Source: Falsirhodobacter sp051195255 (lineage in GTDB: Bacteria; Pseudomonadota; Alphaproteobacteria; Rhodobacterales; Rhodobacteraceae). Taken from it: a stretch of 64,000 bases of DNA. The stretch covers positions 72,381 to 136,380 of the forward strand of contig NZ_JBNJLK010000010.1 in assembly GCF_051195255.1 (NCBI RefSeq). The letters run 5' to 3'. The notes beneath the pieces were generated by a model that did not search any database, was not told where the DNA came from, and saw nothing but the letters and a program-made list of their open reading frames with translations. Within the stretch, counting starts at the first letter, position 1. The number at the start of each line of letters is the position of its first letter. The translations under genes were made by a program, and so were the position numbers. Positions 27,401 to 36,545 of this stretch are shown piece by piece.

Positions 27401-27473
27401 AATGCCGAACGCGTGGTATTATCATCAACGCGGGAAAGGCGCATCTTTGGGGCAACGCATCAGGAGACACACC

Positions 27474-28406
27474 ATGACCCTTCCCATCAACGGCCTCCAC
27501 CACGTGACCTCCCTCGCCTCGGACCCGCAGTCCAACAGCGACTTCTTCACCAAGACGCTGGGCCTGCGCCGCGTGAAGAAGACGGTCAATTTCGACGCGC
27601 CCAACGTGTATCACCTGTATTACGGCGACGAACGGGGCACGCCCGGCACCGTGATGACCTACTTCCCCTTCCCCCACATCGCCCCCGCCCGCCCGGGTGT
27701 CGGAGAGGTGGGCGAGACCGTCTTCGCCGTCCCGAAAGGCTCGATGGGCTTCTGGACCGAACGTCTGACCGGGCTGGGCGTCCAGGGCATGGTCCAGACG
27801 GACGCCTTCGGTGAAAAGCGCCTGCGCTTCCTTGGCCCCGATCAGGACGCGCTGGCCTTGGTGGAGGTGGAGGGCGATCCGCGGCAGGGCTGGACCTCCG
27901 GCGGCGTCGGCACGGCCGAGGCGGTGCGCGGCTTCCGCGGCGCGAGCCTGCGCCTGCGCGACGCGGGCGCCACGGCCGAACTCCTCCGCTTCATGGGGTA
28001 TGAGGAGCGGGAGCGGGACGGCTCCGTGATCCGCTTCGGCGTGGCGAACGGCAACGGCGCCGACATCATCGACATCGAAACGCTTCCTGGCGCCGAACAT
28101 GCCGAACAGGGCGCGGGATCGGTGCACCACATCGCCTTTTCCGTCCCCGACCGCGCGTCGCAGGACGAGGTGCGCAAGGCGCTGGTGGACACCGGCTGGC
28201 AGGTCACGCCCCCCATTGACCGCGACTATTTCTGGGCGATCTACTTCCGTACGCCGGGCGGTGTGCTGTTCGAGGTGGCCACCGACGCACCCGGCTTCGA
28301 CCGCGACGAGGACCTCGCCCATCTTGGCCAGTCCCTGAAGCTTCCCCACCAGCACGAGCCGCTTCGCGCCCGTCTGGAACACCACCTGCAGCCGATCACC
28401 GACTGA
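27474..28406 (+). CDS. Ring-cleaving dioxygenase-like VOC protein (MhqO type)
   Basis: A 310-aa protein with two tandem VOC domains. The first begins INGLHHVTSLASDPQSNSDFFTKTLGLRRVKKTVNFD; the second contains VHHIAFSVPDRASQDEV and ends with GVLFEVATDAPGF, supplying the His/Glu metal ligands. This matches the family annotated as ring-cleaving dioxygenase (Bacillus MhqO/MhqA, YkcA). Those genes belong to the MhqR quinone regulon and are proposed to open hydroquinone rings. The ATG at 27474 follows AGGAGAC. It is probably co-transcribed with the nitroreductase 28 bases downstream. Confidence 0.88.
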   Translation: MTLPINGLHHVTSLASDPQSNSDFFTKTLGLRRVKKTVNFDAPNVYHLYYGDERGTPGTVMTYFPFPHIAPARPGVGEVGETVFAVPKGSMGFWTERLTGLGVQGMVQTDAFGEKRLRFLGPDQDALALVEVEGDPRQGWTSGGVGTAEAVRGFRGASLRLRDAGATAELLRFMGYEERERDGSVIRFGVANGNGADIIDIETLPGAEHAEQGAGSVHHIAFSVPDRASQDEVRKALVDTGWQVTPPIDRDYFWAIYFRTPGGVLFEVATDAPGFDRDEDLAHLGQSLKLPHQHEPLRARLEHHLQPITD

Positions 28407-28434
28407 TCGCGCGCAAAAAGAACCGGAGACGACC

Positions 28435-29034
28435 ATGACATCCACCCTGATCCCCCTGCTGCGCCAGCGGCGTTCCCAATACGCGCTTGGCAAGACCCTT
28501 GCCCTGCCGCAGGCCGAGGTTGACGCCCTGATCCGCGAAACCATCCGGCTGACCCCGTCGGCCTTCAACTCCCAAAGCTCCCGCGCGGTGATCCTGTTCG
28601 GGGACGCGCACCTGAAACTGTGGAGCATCGTGAAGGAAACGCTGCGCGCCATCGTGCCGGCCGACAACTTCGCGGGCACCGACGCCAAGATCGACAGCTT
28701 CGCCGCCGGCGCGGGCACGGTCCTGTTCTTCGAGGATCAGGACGTGGTGGCCAAGCTGCAGCACGACTATGCCGCCTATGCCGAGAACTTCCCGATCTGG
28801 TCCGAACAGTCGGGCGGCATGGCGCAGCTGGCCGTCTGGACCGCGCTGGCCGAGGTGGGCATTGGCGCCAGCCTTCAGCACTACAACCCGCTGATCGACG
28901 CGGAAGTGGCCGCAACCTGGGGCCTTCCCGCGTCCTGGAAGCTGCGCGCGCAGATGCCCTTCGGTTCGAACGAAGCCCCGTTCGGCGAAAAGACCTTCAT
29001 GAACGACGCCGACCGATTCCACACCTTCAGCTAA
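28435..29034 (+). CDS. Nitroreductase-family oxidoreductase
   Basis: A 199-aa FMN-dependent nitroreductase fold. It has the N-terminal RRSQYAL, the FMN-contact LTPSAFNSQSSRAVILFG, and the SGGMAQLAVWTALAEVGIGASLQHYNP region. It resembles the YdgI/HBN1/MhqN-like branch. Such enzymes reduce quinones or nitroaromatics with NAD(P)H. It lies directly behind the ring-cleaving dioxygenase gene, the same pairing as mhqN-mhqO in Bacillus. The physiological electron acceptor cannot be read from the sequence. Confidence 0.88.
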   Translation: MTSTLIPLLRQRRSQYALGKTLALPQAEVDALIRETIRLTPSAFNSQSSRAVILFGDAHLKLWSIVKETLRAIVPADNFAGTDAKIDSFAAGAGTVLFFEDQDVVAKLQHDYAAYAENFPIWSEQSGGMAQLAVWTALAEVGIGASLQHYNPLIDAEVAATWGLPASWKLRAQMPFGSNEAPFGEKTFMNDADRFHTFS

Positions 29035-29041
29035 GGTTCTA

Positions 29042-29064
29042 ACCGTTGCATAATGCGCAACGGT
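29042..29064. promoter_or_regulatory. Candidate LysR operator 3
   Basis: ACCGTTGC-N7-GCAACGGT is a perfect 8-bp inverted repeat starting eight bases after the nitroreductase stop and about 100 bases before the next gene. It shares TTGC-N7-GCAA spacing and the right-flank GGTGAATG with operator 2. A second small inverted repeat, GAATGAC-N8-GTCATTC, follows at 29065-29086. Confidence 0.65.
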
Positions 29065-29161
29065 GAATGACGAAATCAGGTCATTCCCATCAACAATCGT
29101 TCAGGCCATCCTGTTCCTGCGGAGGGCCTGAACACTTCGCCCAGATCATGGGACAATCATC

Positions 29162-29737
29162 ATGCACAGCTTCATCACATCGGGTTCGCCCCTGATCTTC
29201 GCCTTCCACGGCACGGGCGGGGATGAACACCAGTTCGTCACCCTGGTCCGCGACCTGTGGCCGGGCGCGGGCCTTGTCGCGCCCCGGGGCGAGGTGTCGG
29301 AACACGGTGCCAACCGCTTCTTCCGGCGCTCGGGCGAAGGCCGCTACGACATGGCCGACCTTGCGGTGCGGACGGACAGGATGGTGGAGTTCGTGCGCAC
29401 CCACCGGACGCCCGGCGTACCCGCTTATGCCTTCGGCTATTCCAACGGGGCGAACATCCTCGCCTCCATGTCCTTTGCGGTGCCGGACCTGTTCGACGGG
29501 ATCGCGCTGCTGCACCCGCTGATCCCCTTCACGCCGCCCGAACAGGCCGGCCTTGCGGGACAACGCGTGCTGATCACCGCCGGCCGTCACGACCCGATCT
29601 GCCCCAGGCCGCTGACCGACGCGCTTGCCGGTTACTACCGCCGCCAGAACGCCGACGTGACGCTGCACCTGCATGACGGCGGCCACGAAATCCGGGCAGC
29701 CGAGATCGACGCCCTTCGCACCGCCTTCAAGGAGTGA
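29162..29737 (+). CDS. Alpha/beta hydrolase, phospholipase/carboxylesterase family (MhqD-like)
   Basis: A 191-aa small serine hydrolase. The triad is Ser94 in GYSNGANI, Asp in AGRHDPICP and His in DGGHEIRAAE; the oxyanion region is FAFHGTGGDEHQF. This is the pattern of the phospholipase/carboxylesterase family to which Bacillus MhqD belongs. It starts its own transcription unit behind operator 3 and is followed four bases later by a pirin gene. A role in breaking down conjugates or ester products of electrophile detoxification is inferred. Confidence 0.87.
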   Translation: MHSFITSGSPLIFAFHGTGGDEHQFVTLVRDLWPGAGLVAPRGEVSEHGANRFFRRSGEGRYDMADLAVRTDRMVEFVRTHRTPGVPAYAFGYSNGANILASMSFAVPDLFDGIALLHPLIPFTPPEQAGLAGQRVLITAGRHDPICPRPLTDALAGYYRRQNADVTLHLHDGGHEIRAAEIDALRTAFKE

Positions 29738-29741
29738 TCCG

Positions 29742-30428
29742 ATGTCCATCCTCATCCACGGAAACATGAGCCGGGGCCGCTCGCGCAAGGGCTGGGCCGA
29801 CGCCTTCCACACCTTTTCCTTCGGGGAGTTCAACGATCCCACCCGTCCCGGCTTTGCCCGGCTGCGCGTCCTGAACGAGGACACGATCGTGCCCGGCGCG
29901 GGCTTTGCCCCGCACGACCACGCCGACATGGACATCCTGACGCTGGTCCTGTCAGGGACCATCCGGCACGAGGACAGCCTTGGCAACGTGGCCGAAATCG
30001 CGCCCGGAGAGATGCAGTTGATGCGCGCCGGATCCGGCGTCACGCATTCCGAGATGAACGCCTCGGACACCGAAGCGGCGCATGTGCTGCAGATCTGGCT
30101 GATCCCCGACGCGCGGGGCGGCACGCCGGCCTACCAGTCGGCCCCGCTGACGGAAGGGCTGCTCGCCTCGGCCAGCGGGCCGCTGGTGCTGGGATCGGAC
30201 ACGCGCCTGTCGCTGCTGCGCCCGAAGGACGGTGACGTGACGCGGATCGAGGTGGCCGAGGGCCGGGCCGTCTTCGTTCACCTGGTGGAGGGGCTGGCCC
30301 GCATGGAGGGCGAACGGATCGTCGGCGGCGACGGCCTTCAGCTGACCGAAACGCCGCCCGACCTGCACTGGCAGACCGACGGGATTGTGCTGGTCTTCGA
30401 CATGCCCCTGTCCTATCCGGCTGCGTGA
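29742..30428 (+). CDS. Pirin family protein, YhaK/YhhW-like
   Basis: A 228-aa double-cupin pirin. It starts MSILIHGNMSRGRSRKGWADAFHTFSFG and carries the metal ligands in APHDHADMDILTLVLSG and a later GVTHSEMN. Short bacterial pirins of this type (E. coli YhhW) have quercetin 2,3-dioxygenase activity in vitro. The ATG at 29742 follows AAGGAG, four bases after the preceding stop, and the MFS gene begins eight bases after its end. A second pirin of a different subfamily ends the operon. Confidence 0.88.
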   Translation: MSILIHGNMSRGRSRKGWADAFHTFSFGEFNDPTRPGFARLRVLNEDTIVPGAGFAPHDHADMDILTLVLSGTIRHEDSLGNVAEIAPGEMQLMRAGSGVTHSEMNASDTEAAHVLQIWLIPDARGGTPAYQSAPLTEGLLASASGPLVLGSDTRLSLLRPKDGDVTRIEVAEGRAVFVHLVEGLARMEGERIVGGDGLQLTETPPDLHWQTDGIVLVFDMPLSYPAA

Positions 30429-30435
30429 GGGTGCC

Positions 30436-32016
30436 ATGACCGCGATCCCGCACACCCCCGCACCCTCCGGCGCGTGGCGCCCCTTTGCCCAGACCGCCTT
30501 CACCGTGCTTTGGGTGGCCACGGTCGTGTCCAACATCGGCACCTGGATGAACGATGTGGGCGCGGGCTGGCTGATGACGAACCTCGCCCCCTCGCCGCAG
30601 GTCGTGGCGATGGTGCAGGCGGCGACGACGCTGCCCGTCTTCCTGTTCGCGATCCTTGCGGGGGCCGTGGCCGACATCGTGGACCGCCGCCGCCTGCTGC
30701 TGGTCGTGAACGTCTTCCTGTCGGTCGTGGCCTTCGCGGTCGCGGCGGTCGTGCAGGCCGGGGCGATGACGCCGGTCCTTTTGCTGATCTTCACCTTCCT
30801 TCTGGGCAGCGGCGCCGCCTTCATCGCGCCGGCCTGGCAGGCCATCGTGCCTAAGCTCGTCCCGCGCGAGGATCTGACGGCGGCCGTCGCGCTGAATTCG
30901 ATGGGCATCAACATCAGCCGCGCCATCGGGCCTGCGGTGGCGGGGATGCTGATCGCGGCCTTCGGCCTTGTCTGGCCCTTCGCCCTGAACGCCCTTTCCA
31001 CGCTGGTGGTGATCGCGGCGCTGATCTGGTGGAAACCCGCGGCCGAACCTGCACGCGCCCTTCCCGCCGAACACGTGATCGGAGGCATGATCGCGGGGCT
31101 GCGCTATGCCGCCCACACGAAGCCGCTGCGGCTGGTTCTGGTGCGTGCGGCGGGCTTCTTCCTGTTCGCCAGCGCCTTCTGGGCCATGCTGCCGCTGGTC
31201 GCCCGCAACGTTCTGGGCGGGGGTGCGGGGCTGTACGGCGCGCTTCTGGCCGCCGTGGGCGTGGGCGCCGTGGCCGGTGCAGTGCAACTGCCGCGCCTTC
31301 GGGCGAAGCTGGGGCCGGACCGGACCGTGATCGCCGGCACCGTCGGCACCGCCGTGGCGCTGGTGACGCTGGCCGTCGTGCCCGGCCATCTGCCGGCGCT
31401 GCTGGCGGGCCTTGTGGCCGGCGCGTCCTGGATCGCCGTCCTGTCCAGCCTGAACGTGGCCGCGCAGGCCGCCCTGCCCGACTGGGTGCGGGCGCGGGGT
31501 CTGGCGATCTACCTTACCGTCTTTTCCGGCGCGATGTCGGTGGGCAGCCTTGGCTGGGGCACCGTCGCCACCCACGCCTCCATCACCACGGCGCTGCTGG
31601 TGGCCGCGGCGGGCGTGCTGCTGGCGATCCCCGCGACCCTTTGGGCCCGCCTGTCCGGCTTGCGCAAGGATCACACCCCCGCCCACAGCTGGCCGCAGCC
31701 CGACGCCACCCCGGCGAACGACGCGCCCACGACGATCTGGATCGCCTATGACGTGCCGGTGGACCATCACGCGCACTTCGTCACCCTCATGCAGGAACAG
31801 AAGGCCAGCCGCCGCGCGCATGGCGCCTATGGCTGGGTGCTGCGGCAGGACACCGCCACGCCGACGCGCCTGTACGAGTCCTGGCACGAGGCGTCCTGGC
31901 TGTCGCACCTGCGCCACCACGACCGCGTCAGCGTCAGCGAACAGGCGCTTCAGGACCGTATCCGCGCCCTGCTGACCGCCGCCCCCCAGATCCATCACAC
32001 CATCGGAAAGGCTTGA
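30436..32016 (+). CDS. MFS exporter (PF05977-like) with C-terminal monooxygenase-like domain
   Basis: A 526-aa membrane protein. Residues about 15-415 form 10-12 membrane helices, with an MFS loop GAVADIVDRRRLLL and ALNSMGINISRAIGPAVAGML. This is the enterobactin-exporter-like group annotated as 'transmembrane secretion effector'. The soluble C-terminus (about 430-526: IWIAYDVPVDHHAHFVTLMQEQKASRRAHGAYG and RLYESWHEASWLSHLRHHDRVS) looks like a small antibiotic-biosynthesis-monooxygenase (ABM) ferredoxin-like fold. Its cluster suggests export of a toxic aromatic compound. The start at 30436 is eight bases after the pirin stop. Confidence 0.85.
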   Translation: MTAIPHTPAPSGAWRPFAQTAFTVLWVATVVSNIGTWMNDVGAGWLMTNLAPSPQVVAMVQAATTLPVFLFAILAGAVADIVDRRRLLLVVNVFLSVVAFAVAAVVQAGAMTPVLLLIFTFLLGSGAAFIAPAWQAIVPKLVPREDLTAAVALNSMGINISRAIGPAVAGMLIAAFGLVWPFALNALSTLVVIAALIWWKPAAEPARALPAEHVIGGMIAGLRYAAHTKPLRLVLVRAAGFFLFASAFWAMLPLVARNVLGGGAGLYGALLAAVGVGAVAGAVQLPRLRAKLGPDRTVIAGTVGTAVALVTLAVVPGHLPALLAGLVAGASWIAVLSSLNVAAQAALPDWVRARGLAIYLTVFSGAMSVGSLGWGTVATHASITTALLVAAAGVLLAIPATLWARLSGLRKDHTPAHSWPQPDATPANDAPTTIWIAYDVPVDHHAHFVTLMQEQKASRRAHGAYGWVLRQDTATPTRLYESWHEASWLSHLRHHDRVSVSEQALQDRIRALLTAAPQIHHTIGKA

Positions 32017-32020
32017 AAGC

Positions 32021-32947
32021 ATGAGCTGGAACCCTACCCAGAATCCCGATTGCCCCGAAACCCTCGACAGCATCGAAACGCTGATCATCCCCCGCGCCCG
32101 CGATCTGGGCGGGTTCGAGGTGCGCCGCGCCCTGCCCGCGCCCCAACGCCAGATGGTCGGCCCCTTCATCTTCTTCGACCAGATGGGCCCAGCCGAGTTC
32201 CTGACCGGCGGCGGCATCGACGTGAGGCCCCACCCGCATATCGGCCTTGCCACCGTGACCTATCTTTACAAGGGCGAGTTCCATCACCGCGACAGCACCG
32301 GCGCCGACCAGATGGTCTATCCGGGCGAGGTGAACTGGATGATCGCGGGCAACGGCGTGACCCATTCCGAACGCACGAGCGAGGAGATGCGCACAAAGCC
32401 CGGATCGCTCTTCGGCATCCAGACCTGGGTGGCGCTGCCCGAACAGGCCGAAGATCAGGCCGCGAGTTTCGAGCATCACGGGCAGGACGCGCTGCCCTTC
32501 CTGGAGGAAGGCGGCAAGCAGGTCCGCCTGATCCTTGGGTCGGCTTGGGGCAAGACGGCGCCGGTGAAGACCTTCACCGACACCTTCTATGCCGACGTGG
32601 TGCTGGCGGCGGGCGCGAAGCTGCCCCTCCCCGACAACCACGAGGATCGGGGCGTCTACATCACTGAAGGATCGATCACCGTGGCGGGCGACAGGTTCGA
32701 GGCCGGCCGCATGATGGTCTTCCGTCCCGGCGACCACATCACCCTGACCGCCGGCGACCGCGGCGCCCGACTGATGGTGCTGGGCGGCGAAACGCTGAAC
32801 GGTCCGCGCTACATCTCGTGGAACTTCGTGGCCTCGTCGCAGGAACGCATCGACGCCGCGAAAGAGGCGTGGCGGCAGGGGGATTGGGCCCATGGCCGCT
32901 TCCAACTACCGCCGGGGGACAATGCGGAGTTCATTCCGCTGCCCTGA
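32021..32947 (+). CDS. Pirin family protein, long type
   Basis: A 308-aa pirin with both cupin domains: FIFFDQMGPAEF, the ligand block VRPHPHIGLATVTYLYKGEFHHRDS, GEVNWMIAGNGVTHSERT, and a C-terminal half (GVYITEGSITVAGDRF) typical of YhhW/pirin-C. It starts four bases after the MFS stop and is the last gene of the unit. It differs clearly from the 228-aa pirin three genes upstream, so the two are not a recent duplication. Confidence 0.9.
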   Translation: MSWNPTQNPDCPETLDSIETLIIPRARDLGGFEVRRALPAPQRQMVGPFIFFDQMGPAEFLTGGGIDVRPHPHIGLATVTYLYKGEFHHRDSTGADQMVYPGEVNWMIAGNGVTHSERTSEEMRTKPGSLFGIQTWVALPEQAEDQAASFEHHGQDALPFLEEGGKQVRLILGSAWGKTAPVKTFTDTFYADVVLAAGAKLPLPDNHEDRGVYITEGSITVAGDRFEAGRMMVFRPGDHITLTAGDRGARLMVLGGETLNGPRYISWNFVASSQERIDAAKEAWRQGDWAHGRFQLPPGDNAEFIPLP

Positions 32948-32969
32948 GGATCGCCCGGCGTGACGTGCG

Positions 32970-35314
32970 GCGTTCGGCGCGATCATCGATCTTCCTCGGC
33001 ACGCCCTCGCAACGCTTGTGCGCGAGGTGACCGAACGGTCTTGGGCGCATATCGAACGGGTTCGCGGCACGGCGGGCCTGAAGGCCAGCGAAACGGCCCT
33101 TCGCAAGCTGAACACGGACCTGTAATGTCAGGCGATCGAGCGGACGCACTTGGCAGATCAGCCCCGATCTGATGGGGGCGCTGAATTCCAAGGCTATCTG
33201 CAAGCGTTCAACCCCGCATGGACGACGATGCTGGGCTGGTCGGAAGCCGAAGTCACGCGCATGTCGGTCTGGGAGATGGTGCACCCCGACGATCTGGACC
33301 GGACACGGTCGATCTTCGACCTGACCTTGTCCGGGCAACCCGCGCTGCAATTCCCGAACCGGTTCCGCTGCAAGGATGGCAGCTACCGCTGGATCTCGTG
33401 GGCGGGGGTGCGGAAGGGGATCCGGTCTACTGCACCGGCCGTGACATCACCAAGGAGCGGCAGCGCGACGCCAACCTTTCGGCCCGCACGGCGGAACGGG
33501 ATCAGCTTTGGGAGCTCAGCCCCGATTTGCTGACCATGGTGGATTATGATGGCGGGCTTCTGCGGGTGAACCCGGCCTGCCGGCCATGACGAGGAGCGTC
33601 TGCTGACCCGGCCCTTTCACGAACTCCTCCATCCGGACGAGATCCCCTTCATCACCGCGCTTCTGGCCGACATGAAGGCCCGGCGGCAGCCCATGATGGT
33701 GGAGGACCGGCTTCTGGCGGCGGTCGGCACGTGGCGTTCCTTTGTCTGGACGCTGTCCCCCGAGCCGGAACGGGACGTGATCTACGGTATCGGACATGAC
33801 GTCACCGGGGAACGGGCGCAGGCCCGGACCCTCGCCGGCCGGAGGGCAGAGTGCGACCAGCTTTGCACCCTGTCCGTCGACATGCTGGCCCATGCCGATT
33901 GCAAGGGGCGGATGCTGTCCGTCAGCCCCGCCTGGTCCCGCGTGTTGGGCTGCACGGAAACCGGAGTCCTGAACACCCCCTATGCCGGCCTGATCCACAC
34001 CGGGGATCTGCAGCCGACCCTGACCATCCTGGCCCGCATGGGCAAACGGACAAGCCGGTCGAATATGAAAACCACATCCTGACCCGCACCGGCGACTACA
34101 AGCGGATCGGCTGGACGGTCGTGCCCGATCCCGCCGGCACGACCTTCGTCGCCGTCGGCCGGGCCCTGACGGAGGCAAAGGTGCGCGAACGCGATCTGGA
34201 GCAGGCGCGCCGCGCCCTGCGCCAAAGCCAGAAGCTGGAGGCCCCTGAGCCAGTTGACGGGCGGCGTGGCCCATGACGTCAACAACCTGCCGATGGCGGT
34301 CATGTCGAACCTGGAGCTGCTGGAAAAGCGGGTCGGCGGAGACGCCCGGCTGATCGACGGGGCAATGCAGGGGGCGCAGCACGAGGCGACCCTGACCCAG
34401 CGGACGCTGGCTTTCGCCCGGCGACAGGAACTGACGGTGGGGCCGCACAGCCTGCCCCGTCTTGTGGAACGCGCGGAAGATCTTCTGCAACGTTCGGCGG
34501 GAGGCCATATCGAGCTGAAGCTGGATCTTGCCCGCCCCGTCCCCCTATGCTGGTGGACGACAACCAGTTCGACCTGGCCTTGCTGAACCTCGTCCTGAAC
34601 GCCCGTGACGCGATGCCCGATGACGGCACCATCACCGTCGCGGTGGATCATCGCCTGGCCCCGGAGGATCCGTGGGCGCCCGCCCATGGCTATGTCTGCC
34701 TGACCGTGAAGGACGACGGGCAGGGCATAGACGAGGACACGCCGGAAAAGGCCACGCAGCCGTTCTTTACGACGAAGGGGGTCGGCAAGGGCAGCGGGCT
34801 TGGCCTGTCCATGATCCACGGGCTGGCCTTGCAGATGAACGGCCGGCTGCATCTGCAAGGCCGGCTGGGCAAGGGAACGACCAGCGAATTGTGGCTGCCC
34901 GCGACCGACGCGAACCCCGTGCAGGACCCGCCCCCGGCCGAAACTGCGTCGGCGGAGGACGGCCCCCGTTCCCTGCGCATCCTGATGGTCGACGACGACG
35001 CCCTGATCTTCATGAGCAGTGTCGACATGCCGGAAGACCTTGGCCACATCGTGACCCCCGTCTATCCCGGCGCGAAGGCGCTGGAGATCCTTCAAACGGA
35101 GCCGCCCTTCGACCTGCTTATCACCGACTTCTCCAAGGCGAAGATGCACGGCGGCCAGTTGGCGGCGCGGCAGCTTTTCCCGGACCTGCCCATCCTGCTG
35201 GTGACCGGCTATGCGGAGCTGCCGGAAAAGAACGACCTCCGGCTGCCGAAGCTGTCGAAATTCCATCAGCAACACGACCTTCAGGCCGAGATCGGGAACG
35301 TGATGCGGCGGTAG
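32970..35314 (+). pseudogene. Decayed hybrid sensor histidine kinase (GAF-PAS-PAS-HK-REC)
   Basis: Homologous segments follow one another in different frames. First is a GAF C-terminus (LVREVTERSWAHIERVRG, ending in a TAA near 33123). Next come PAS domains (NPAWTTMLGWSEAEVTRMS; then TGRDITKERQRDAN in another frame; HELLHPDEIPF; SVSPAWSRVLG). Then a dimerisation H-box (GGVAHDVNNLPMAVMSNLELL), an ATPase domain (LNLVLNARDAMPDDG, DDGQGID, GSGLGLSMI) and a receiver domain (ILMVDDDALI, DLLITDFSKAKM). Frames change or stop near 33123, 33410, 33587, 34060, 34240 and 34545. The last 255-codon piece (34547-35314) is intact but lacks the phosphoacceptor His part. The receiver keeps its Asp although the following Met-Pro-type residues are lost. 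Six breaks argue for real decay rather than a single sequencing error. Confidence 0.85.
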
Positions 35315-35337
35315 CGTCCGGCCTTCATGGCCCGGCG

Positions 35338-36315
35338 TCAGGACCCTTCCGCGCGGGCGCGGGTCGGCCATTCCGGCTCATCCTCCGTCGGCAGTTCGCA
35401 GCGGTTGTGGATGTCCGTCGCCGCCACCGCCGCATGGCCCATCCCGACCACGATCTGGCTGAGGGCGCGCACCACGTCCCCCGCCGCGTAAAGCCCCGAC
35501 ACGCTGGTGCGGTTGTGGTCGTCGACGATCAGCGCCCCCGCCTCGTCATGCTCCGCCCCCAGACCGATGGCCAGATCGGACCGGATCTTGATGCCCAGGG
35601 CGGAATACAGGATGTCGAAGCGATGCTCCGTGCCGCTTCGGGTGCGGATGGCCAAGATGCGGTGCCCATCCTGATCCAGCGCGGCGATGGGCTCCTCCAC
35701 CACCTTGATTGCGTGCTCCTTCACCTTCTCGCGTCCCGCCTTGTCAAGGTTCATCCCTTGCCCAAGCGTCAGCAGCGTCACGTCGCGGGAATAGGTGCGG
35801 GCCAAAAACACGGCCTCGCCCAGCCCACGGTCGCCATGGCCGATGACCGCGATCTTGCGGTTCCTCGCCTCGTACCCGTCGCAGATGGGGCAGTAGCGCA
35901 CGAGGCCGCGCTGGATCGCGTCGGGAAGATCGGGCAGATCGGGCTCGATGTCCACGGCGCCGGTGGCCAGCAGCACCCGGCGTGCCCGCACCTCCCGCGC
36001 CTTTCCCGTGGCGCATTGAATCTCGGCCGTGAATCCGTCCGCCCGCTTGTGCAGCGCGGACACGTGGCCCTTCAGGATATGGGGGCCGTATTGTTCCACG
36101 CTGTCCCGCTGACGGGCGAGGATGTCCGGGCCACCGATGCCTTCGGCGAACAACGGGATGTTGTGGCTGGTCGGGATCCACGACGCCCGGGCCTGCCCGC
36201 CGTCCACCACAAGGAAACGCCGGTTGAACCGCGCCAGATACAGCGCCGCCGTCAGCCCCGCAGGGCCACCCCCGACGATCAGGCAGTCGAGGCGTTCTTC
36301 GTCCGTCATCGTCAT
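35338..36315 (-). CDS. Thioredoxin reductase-like FAD/NAD(P)H oxidoreductase
   Basis: A 325-aa flavoprotein of the TrxB fold. It has the N-terminal dinucleotide motif CLIVGGGPAGLTAALYLARF, the redox disulfide Cys142-x-x-Cys145 in RYCPICDGYE, and the C-terminal FAD block GLYAAGDVVRALSQIVVGMGHAAVAA. The NADPH motif IAVIGHGDRGLGEA has His in place of a usual Gly. I start at 36315, where GAAGAGG precedes ATG; an upstream Met would leave an unrelated N-terminus. The physiological partner is unclear, since no thioredoxin gene is adjacent. It is divergent from the pseudouridine synthase gene. Confidence 0.88.
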   Translation of the reverse strand: MTMTDEERLDCLIVGGGPAGLTAALYLARFNRRFLVVDGGQARASWIPTSHNIPLFAEGIGGPDILARQRDSVEQYGPHILKGHVSALHKRADGFTAEIQCATGKAREVRARRVLLATGAVDIEPDLPDLPDAIQRGLVRYCPICDGYEARNRKIAVIGHGDRGLGEAVFLARTYSRDVTLLTLGQGMNLDKAGREKVKEHAIKVVEEPIAALDQDGHRILAIRTRSGTEHRFDILYSALGIKIRSDLAIGLGAEHDEAGALIVDDHNRTSVSGLYAAGDVVRALSQIVVGMGHAAVAATDIHNRCELPTEDEPEWPTRARAEGS

Positions 36316-36545
36316 CGACCTCTTCCCCGGGCTCATCACCGCGTTCCTTCCGTTGCAAAGCCCTGCCCTTGGCGGGTGTTCCCTCGCCTTCGCGACATAC
36401 GCCCGGTGCGGAGATGCCCGGTCACCGGACGGAAGCGTTGACACCGCGCCCGACTGCCCGCATCTCTCCGCCTGCAAAAACGCCGTTCATCCCGTTTGCG
36501 GGGTCACGCGATGACCCGCCTTGCGGGCTGATGGAGGAACCGAAG

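Noticed and set aside
34547..35314. Stand-alone histidine kinase/response regulator gene of 255 aa
   Set aside because: It is the 3' part of a longer broken gene; the HisKA box and PAS domains lie upstream in other frames. I therefore list it within the pseudogene.
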